DNA of 36,946 nt from assembly GCA_938015575.1 (NCBI GenBank), contig CALLPT010000150.1, forward strand, positions 1-36,946, read 5' to 3'. The notes under the pieces are model-generated. The model had not been told where the DNA came from and did not search any database. It saw nothing but the letters and a program-made list of their open reading frames with translations. Position 1 is the first letter of the stretch, and each line of letters begins with the position of its first letter. Made by a program: the position numbers and the translations under genes. The stretch comes from an uncultured Acidimicrobiales bacterium. Lineage in GTDB: Bacteria > Actinomycetota > Acidimicrobiia > Acidimicrobiales > UBA10347. Shown here piece after piece: positions 31,903 to 36,946 of this stretch.

Positions 31903-32078
31903 GCCGGAAAGTATGGACGCCGCTGGACGGCGCGTGGTCGCGGCTCACGGTTTCGACGCACAAACGAAACAAGAAGCGACGCACGGTGGGAATCGCCCCG
32001 GGTCGAGCCGTTCAATCCAGGTCCCGAGACCTACGCTCAGGGGACGACCCCGACCCCGACGGAGCCGTCGTCACACCC

Positions 32079-32747
32079 ATGGACCTCGCAGTAGAAGTAG
32101 ATCAAGCCGTCGTGCTGCTCGATCGCTTCCCCGCGCTCGCGCAACTCGATCTCACCTTGCCGGTCGGCTCGGTGAGTTTGATCCAGGGACCGAACGGCGC
32201 CGGGAAGACCACGTTGCTGCGCTTGCTGGCCGGCCTGGCCACGCTGGACTCAGGTTCAGCGCGAGTGCTCGGCTTCGACGTCGCGACCCAACGTCGACAG
32301 GTGCGGGCGTCGGTCGGGATGCTGTCGCCCGACGCAATGCTCTACGAAGACCTGAGCATCGACGAGAACCTTTCGTTCTGGGCGGCGCTCGGCGGGCACG
32401 GAACCGACGCGGTGGGTGCCGCGCTCGAACGGGTCGCCATGACCGGCGCCGCCGACCAGCCGGTCCGCAGCTTGTCGACGGGGCAACGACGTCGCGCTGC
32501 TCTTGCCGCGGTGGCCGTGCGCCGCCCGCGACTCTGGTTGCTCGACGAGCCCCACGCAGGCCTCGACCAGGCCGGACGCACCATCGTCGACGATCTCATC
32601 GGCGATGCGATCCGCGCCGGAGCCACGGTCATCGTCGCGTCGCATGAACTCGACCGCGTGCGCCCGCTGGCCACCCATGTGCTGACCGTCGCCGGTGGCG
32701 TCGTCCACCGGTCCGAAGTGCGCGAGGGCGGGAGCGCCCATGCGTGA
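32079..32747 (+). CDS. ccmA: Cytochrome c maturation ABC ATPase CcmA
   Basis: The ATPase of the CcmAB(CD) complex that releases haem-loaded CcmE. The product is 222 residues. Walker A is QGPNGAGKTTLLRLLAGL, the signature LSTGQRRRAALA, Walker B LWLLDEPHAGLD, and the switch His lies in VIVASHELDR. The ATG at 32079 was chosen as the first Met before the ATPase fold; no strong ribosome-binding site is visible. It is divergent from the sortase gene with 176 bases between. The identification rests on the following ccmB-F genes as much as on the ATPase sequence. Confidence 0.9.
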   Translation: MDLAVEVDQAVVLLDRFPALAQLDLTLPVGSVSLIQGPNGAGKTTLLRLLAGLATLDSGSARVLGFDVATQRRQVRASVGMLSPDAMLYEDLSIDENLSFWAALGGHGTDAVGAALERVAMTGAADQPVRSLSTGQRRRAALAAVAVRRPRLWLLDEPHAGLDQAGRTIVDDLIGDAIRAGATVIVASHELDRVRPLATHVLTVAGGVVHRSEVREGGSAHA

Positions 32748-33405
32748 AGTCTGGGCGGTCGCTCGCAAGGACTTGCGCATCGAATGGCGCTCCAAGGTCG
32801 TGGCGAGCCAGGTGCTGCCGTTCGCCGTGATCGTGCTCGTGCTCTTCGGGCTCGCCCTCGATGCCGACCGATCGACCTTGCGATCGTTCACCCCCGGTCT
32901 GTTTTGGGTCACGGTGCTGTTCGTCGCCATCTTGACCATCCAACGCTCGGTGTCGATCGAGACGGCGTCGTCGGCATTCGAAGCCTTGCGACTGTCCGGT
33001 GCGGCCGGCTGGAAGATCTTCGCCGGTAAGGCCCTCGCTGTCGCCGCGCAGCTGCTCGCGATCGAGGCCGTCATGTTGCTCGGCGTCGTCGTGCTGTATC
33101 GGTCGAGCTTCGAAGATCCCGTGCTGGTTGTCACAGCGGCATTGGCCGCGACCGTCGCGATCGCCACGGCCGGTAGCCTCTACGGCGTGCTGGCCGTTGG
33201 TATGGGTGTCCGCGACACAATCCTGCCGATGCTGTTGCTGCCCATTCTCGCCCCCGTGCTCGTCGCGGCCACGAGAGCCTTCGACGACGGGCTGAGCACG
33301 GCCGCCGTCAACGGTTGGGCCTGGTGCTCGCTGCTCGCCTGCTTCGCGCTTCTGTACGCAATCATCGGCGGCGTCGCCTATGCCGTCGTACTCGAGGATG
33401 CCTGA
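32740..33405 (+). CDS. ccmB: Cytochrome c maturation permease CcmB
   Basis: The 221-residue product has six predicted membrane helices. It starts MREVWAVARKDLRIEWRSKV, the CcmB-typical amphipathic lead before helix 1, and has LFWVTVLFVAILTIQRSVSI and ETASSAFEALRLSGAAGWKI. The ATG has GGAG 5 bases upstream and lies within the last codons of ccmA (8-base overlap); its stop shares a base with the next ATG. Confidence 0.92.
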   Translation: MREVWAVARKDLRIEWRSKVVASQVLPFAVIVLVLFGLALDADRSTLRSFTPGLFWVTVLFVAILTIQRSVSIETASSAFEALRLSGAAGWKIFAGKALAVAAQLLAIEAVMLLGVVVLYRSSFEDPVLVVTAALAATVAIATAGSLYGVLAVGMGVRDTILPMLLLPILAPVLVAATRAFDDGLSTAAVNGWAWCSLLACFALLYAIIGGVAYAVVLEDA

Positions 33406-34280
33406 TGGCTATCACCACTGCCCCGACCGACAAACCCGTCAAGCTCGTCGAACCAGGTTCGGGCACGGGGTCACGCACGTCTCGCATGCTCGGCGTCGCA
33501 TGTCTGGTCGGTGTCGCCGTGCTCATGGTGTTCGCGTTCGTTCTGACCGAAGCCGACCTGGTGCAACAAGACGTCGTCCGGATGATCTACATCCATGTGC
33601 CATCGGCGATCGCCGGGTACACGGGCTTCGTGATCACCGCGATCGCCAGCGTGATGGTGCTGTGGAAGAAATCGCTGTGGTGGGACATCGTGGCCGTCGC
33701 TGGTGCCGAAATCGGTCTGCTGTTCACCGGTCTCATGCTCGCAACCGGCGTGATCTGGGGACGCCCAACCTGGAACACCTGGTGGGAATGGGGCGACGTG
33801 CGGCTGATGACCTCGCTCATGCTGTTCCTGGTGTACGTGGGGTACCTCGCCTATCGGCGCGTCGTGCCTTCGGCCGAGGTGCGAGCGCGTCGCAGCGCGA
33901 TCATCGCCCTGGTTGGCGTCATCAACGTGCCGATCGTGAACCGGTCGGTCGAGTGGTGGGCGAGCCGCACCTTGCACCAGCAGTCAAGCCTCTCCGACGG
34001 CAAGCTCGAGGACCTCACGTTGTTCACACTGGCGATGGGCTTCGTGGTGTTCGCCATGATCTTCGCGTGGATGCTCATCCATCGATTCCGCATCGGCTGG
34101 CTCGAAGTCCAGGCCGACACTGTCGGCCTCCAGGCCGCGATGGCCGAACGCCGTGCCCAGATGGAAGCCGACATCGACGACGCCGTCGCGCATCCGGGCA
34201 TCGGCGCTGACACCAACGCCGACCCCAACAAGAGTGGCCCCGACGACAGCGGCCCCAATGAAAGAGGCGGTGCAGCATGA
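33405..34280 (+). CDS. ccmC: Cytochrome c maturation protein CcmC (haem handling)
   Basis: This membrane protein attaches haem to CcmE. The product is 291 residues, with six predicted helices. The periplasm-side tryptophan-rich WWD motif is WGRPTWNTWWEWGDVRLMTS, and candidate haem-ligand histidines flank it in IYIHVPSAIAGY and SRTLHQQSS. The C-terminal 60 residues are an added hydrophilic tail with Asn/Asp/Gly repeats (GADTNADPNKSGPDDSGPNE). The gene overlaps ccmB (TGATG) and ccmD (ATGA). Confidence 0.93.
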   Translation: MAITTAPTDKPVKLVEPGSGTGSRTSRMLGVACLVGVAVLMVFAFVLTEADLVQQDVVRMIYIHVPSAIAGYTGFVITAIASVMVLWKKSLWWDIVAVAGAEIGLLFTGLMLATGVIWGRPTWNTWWEWGDVRLMTSLMLFLVYVGYLAYRRVVPSAEVRARRSAIIALVGVINVPIVNRSVEWWASRTLHQQSSLSDGKLEDLTLFTLAMGFVVFAMIFAWMLIHRFRIGWLEVQADTVGLQAAMAERRAQMEADIDDAVAHPGIGADTNADPNKSGPDDSGPNERGGAA

Positions 34281-34453
34281 CGCACCTTGGCTACTTGATT
34301 GCCGGCTGGGGCATTGTCCTCGTGGCCATGGCGCTGTACGCGGTTTCGCTTGCCCGTCGAGGACGTGAGCTCAGCGCTCGAGTCCCGGCCGAGCGCCAAC
34401 GGTGGATGACGACACCCGACGACGCCGATACCGCAGGCTTCGTCCGATGAGCG
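34277..34453 (+). CDS. ccmD: CcmD-like small membrane protein
   Basis: This 58-residue gene is easily missed. It begins MTHLGYLIAGWGIVLVAMAL then YAVSLARRGREL, one membrane helix with a basic cytoplasmic end, as in CcmD, which stabilises CcmC-CcmE-CcmAB. Both ends overlap neighbours by ATGA (ccmC stop / start 34277; stop / ccmE start 34450), strongly supporting translation. Identification rests on position, length and topology because CcmD proteins are poorly conserved. Confidence 0.85.
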
Positions 34454-34995
34454 AACTCGATCTCACACCACGCGACATCGAAGCCTCGCTCGAGCGTCCT
34501 CGGCGCAAGCTGGTGCCGACGATCTTGCTCGTCGCCGTGATCGCCGGAATCGGATTTCTCCTGGTTCGCACGCTCGGCGACGCGGCCCTGTTCTTCTACA
34601 ACGCCGACGAGGCGGTCGAACGTCGAGACGAACTCGTCGATCAACGGTTCCGTGTCCAAGGCACCCCCTTTGGTGAGCCCATCGAGACCGAAGTCACCCG
34701 CAACGGGCGCACCGACGTCGGCGTTGTGTTCCCGATCCAGTTCGAAGGCGCCATCGTCGATGTCGTCCACATCGGTTCGCCGGCCGAACTGTTCCAACCC
34801 GGTGTCCCCGTCGTGCTCGAGGGCACGTGGACGGCAGGCCTGCCTCAGGGCGTGTCGTCGATCGAGGGCGGAGCCAACGACGGCTGGCACTTTGCCAGCA
34901 ACGACATGGTCGTCAAGCACGACAACGAGTACCGCAACGACAATCGTGAGCGGCTCAACGAAGCCGAGTCCGGCGGACAGTCGGCCACGCCGTGA
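34450..34995 (+). CDS. ccmE: Haem chaperone CcmE
   Basis: It carries haem covalently to the cytochrome c lyase. The 181-residue product has one N-terminal helix (LVPTILLVAVIAGIGFLLV) and a periplasmic OB-fold with FRVQGTPFGEPIE and PVVLEGTWT. The haem-binding His157 sits in VVKHDNEY with Tyr161 four residues later, matching the His-type HxxxY motif; some Gram-positive and archaeal CcmE use Cys instead. The ATG overlaps the ccmD stop. Confidence 0.93.
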   Translation, partial: SELDLTPRDIEASLERPRRKLVPTILLVAVIAGIGFLLVRTLGDAALFFYNADEAVERRDELVDQRFRVQGTPFGEPIETEVTRNGRTDVGVVFPIQFEGAIVDVVHIGSPAELFQPGVPVVLEGTWTAGLPQGVSSIEGGANDGWHFASNDMVVKHDNEYRNDNRERLNEAESGGQSATP

Positions 34996-35035
34996 GCATG
35001 TCGGTGACTGCCGAGACGCCAGCGCGGGCTCTTTC

Positions 35036-36946
35036 ATGAATGTTGCGCTCGGCGACGCGGGAGTCGTCATTGCGCTCGCGGCATCGATCGTTGGAGCGAT
35101 CACCATCATCGTGGCCCAGCGGTCGGGCGACGAGCGTCTGTTGCGCACCGGCGCCAAGGTTGCCTGGCTGGTCGTATTCGGCGCCGTGCTCAGCTTCGTG
35201 GCCCTTGAACGGGCATTGATCACCCGCGACTTCACGATGCGGTTCGTGTTCGAGAACGGCAGCCATCGCACACCACCGCTGTACAACTTCGCAACGGCTT
35301 GGGCGGCGCTCGAGGGCACGCTCGTGCTGTGGGGACTGGTGCTCGCCGGCTACCTAGGCGTCGTGTTGACGAAGTTCCGTACTCGCCTGGCCGACCCGCT
35401 CGTGGCGTGGGCCATCGTGGTCATGCTGGCGGTGTGTGTCTTCTTCTTCGGTCTCATGATCGGACCCGGTGACCCGTTCACCCGAGTCATCATTCCCGAC
35501 GGCTTCGTCGATGGGCCCGGGCCAAATCCGCTGCTGCAGAACAATCCACTCATGGCCGTGCATCCACCAATGCTCTACCTGGGCTATGTCGGGTTCACGG
35601 TGCCGTTCGCGTTTGCGCTCGCCGCACTCATCACCGGCAGGGTCGGCGAAGGCTGGTTGGTCGAGACGCGTCGCTGGACACTCTTCGCGTGGGGGTTCCT
35701 GAGCCTGGGCATCGTGCTCGGTGCCTGGTGGAGCTACGACGTGCTCGGTTGGGGTGGTTACTGGGGTTGGGACCCGGTCGAGAATGTGAGCTTCCTGCCG
35801 TGGCTGACCGGCACGGCCTATCTCCACTCGGTGATGATCCAAGAACGCCGGGGCATGCTGCGGGTCTGGAACCTGTCGCTGCTGTGCGCCACGTTCTCAC
35901 TGACCATCCTCGGCACCTTTATTACCCGCTCGGGTGTGCTCGAGTCGGTGCACGCCTTCAGCGAAGGTTCGATCGGTCCGATGTTCCTGGCCTTCTTCGG
36001 GCTCGTCTCGGTCGTGTCGATCGGGCTGATCGGCTGGCGAGGCGATCGACTTCGCGCCCCCGGACGCATCGATTCGCCGCTCAGCCGCGAAGGCTCATTC
36101 CTGGCCAACAATGTCGTCTTTGCGATCTTCGCGTTCGTGATCCTCTTGGGAACCGTGTGGCCGCTCATCGTCGAGGCGCTGCGCGACGAGCGCATCAGCG
36201 TCGGGGTGCCCTACTTCGAACGGATGACGATGCCCGTCGGCATGGTCCTGTTGTTCCTCATGGCCGTCGCTCCCGTACTGCCATGGCGCAAAGCGAGCGG
36301 TGAGCTGCTGCGCACTCGCCTGGAGTGGCCGGCTTGGATTGGCGTCGGGTCGATGGTGCTCGCGTTGGTCCTTGGCGGCCGCGGGCTCACCCCGGTGCTC
36401 GCGTTCGGGCTGGCCGGATTCGCCGGAGGCGCGGCGCTTCGCCAAATCGTTCTGGCAACCCGCCGCAACGGGTGGCGAGGACTCGTGGGACGGACCAATG
36501 GCGGCATGATCGTCCACCTCGGGGTGATCCTGGTCGCCGTCGCGTTTGCCGCCAGCAACAGCTACCTGCGCCAAAGCGAGTTCACGATCGAACAAGGCGA
36601 GACCATCGAGTTCGCGGACTCGACCTTCCGCTACGACGGCATCGAGATCGAGGACCGTTCCGAGAAACGCGTGACCGCTGCGCTCGTCACCGTCGACGGC
36701 GAACAGCTGCGTCCGGCCATCAACCAGTTTGTTGTCGGTACCACCATTGGAACTCCAGACACCCTCGGGGGGTTCACGCGCGACATCCAGATCGCACTCA
36801 TTGCGCTGCCCGACGAGACGGGCGAAGCGGTGGTCATCCGCGTCACGACCCAGCCGCTGATCGCGTGGCTGTGGATCGGGGGAGTGCTGATCGCGGTCGG
36901 CACCGTGTTCAGTGCGTTCCCGCATCGGATCCATCGACGGCCGATC
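35036..36946 (+). CDS. ccmF: Cytochrome c haem lyase subunit CcmF (partial, C-terminus off the right edge)
   Basis: A large polytopic protein that joins haem to apocytochrome c; 637 residues lie inside the window and the frame is open at the edge. The WWD-domain core GWGGYWGWDPVENVSFLPWL is at about residues 238-257. Conserved histidines are visible in MAVHPPMLYLGY, TAYLHSVM and MIVHLGVI. The start at 35036 is the first ATG that gives MNVALGDAGVVIALAAS, a typical N-terminal helix, 40 bases after ccmE. The expected ccmG/ccmH genes would follow beyond the window. Confidence 0.93.
   Translation, partial: MNVALGDAGVVIALAASIVGAITIIVAQRSGDERLLRTGAKVAWLVVFGAVLSFVALERALITRDFTMRFVFENGSHRTPPLYNFATAWAALEGTLVLWGLVLAGYLGVVLTKFRTRLADPLVAWAIVVMLAVCVFFFGLMIGPGDPFTRVIIPDGFVDGPGPNPLLQNNPLMAVHPPMLYLGYVGFTVPFAFALAALITGRVGEGWLVETRRWTLFAWGFLSLGIVLGAWWSYDVLGWGGYWGWDPVENVSFLPWLTGTAYLHSVMIQERRGMLRVWNLSLLCATFSLTILGTFITRSGVLESVHAFSEGSIGPMFLAFFGLVSVVSIGLIGWRGDRLRAPGRIDSPLSREGSFLANNVVFAIFAFVILLGTVWPLIVEALRDERISVGVPYFERMTMPVGMVLLFLMAVAPVLPWRKASGELLRTRLEWPAWIGVGSMVLALVLGGRGLTPVLAFGLAGFAGGAALRQIVLATRRNGWRGLVGRTNGGMIVHLGVILVAVAFAASNSYLRQSEFTIEQGETIEFADSTFRYDGIEIEDRSEKRVTAALVTVDGEQLRPAINQFVVGTTIGTPDTLGGFTRDIQIALIALPDETGEAVVIRVTTQPLIAWLWIGGVLIAVGTVFSAFPHRIHRRPI

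Overview
This window is high-GC DNA (roughly two thirds G+C by eye) with dense, short-spaced genes, many ATGA/TGATG stop-start overlaps and GTG starts. A class E sortase, a septum-formation-type lipoprotein and the general gene style point to a Gram-positive actinobacterium, most likely the Acidimicrobiia (Ilumatobacter-like). That placement is inference. I saw no rRNA, tRNA, CRISPR array, insertion sequence or prophage gene.

Layout, left to right. 1-1388 (minus): LivF (runs off the left edge) and LivG ATPases of a branched-chain amino-acid-type ABC importer. 1605-4188 (plus): a CobO-type corrinoid adenosyltransferase, then an OmpR-type response regulator and its sensor kinase, overlapping by 1 base. 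4205-7261: an XPB-like SF2 helicase (minus) divergent from a lipoprotein-type cell-wall amidase (plus). 7258-8065: a small coiled-coil/winged-helix protein (minus) beside a 310-bp non-coding stretch full of CTAG tetramers and inverted repeats. 8066-11193: a Nudix hydrolase, then a GT4 glycosyltransferase plus small membrane protein (minus), divergent from a GH63-type glycosylglycerate-hydrolase-like enzyme (plus). 11360-15237: two membrane-anchored proteins, one BON-like and one a 906-residue coiled coil ending in two helix-hairpin-helix domains, closed by a strong terminator.

15450-21847 (plus) is a tight four-gene operon. It encodes two different fold-type II PLP enzymes, a fused FAD + 2Fe-2S subunit and a molybdopterin subunit of a xanthine-dehydrogenase-type hydroxylase. 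The substrate is unknown. A hotdog-fold protein (minus), a methyltransferase and a protein resembling cyanobacterial acyl-ACP reductase (both plus) follow.

31902-24918 (minus) is a run of eight genes: sortase, septum-formation-type lipoprotein, SelD, an APH-type kinase, a dienelactone hydrolase, a YbaK-type tRNA deacylase, a nitroreductase and a CBS-less IMPDH/GMP reductase. SelD carries an in-frame UGA at its catalytic Sec/Cys position (29758-29760) with a candidate SECIS hairpin downstream. This SelD is therefore probably a selenoprotein, and the organism probably decodes UGA as selenocysteine.

32079-36946 (plus) is ccmABCDEF, cytochrome c maturation System I, with overlapping genes and ccmF running off the right edge.

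The strongest points for follow-up are the selenocysteine SelD, the CTAG-rich repeat region at 7777-8054, the PLP/molybdenum-hydroxylase operon and the coiled-coil/HhH membrane protein.
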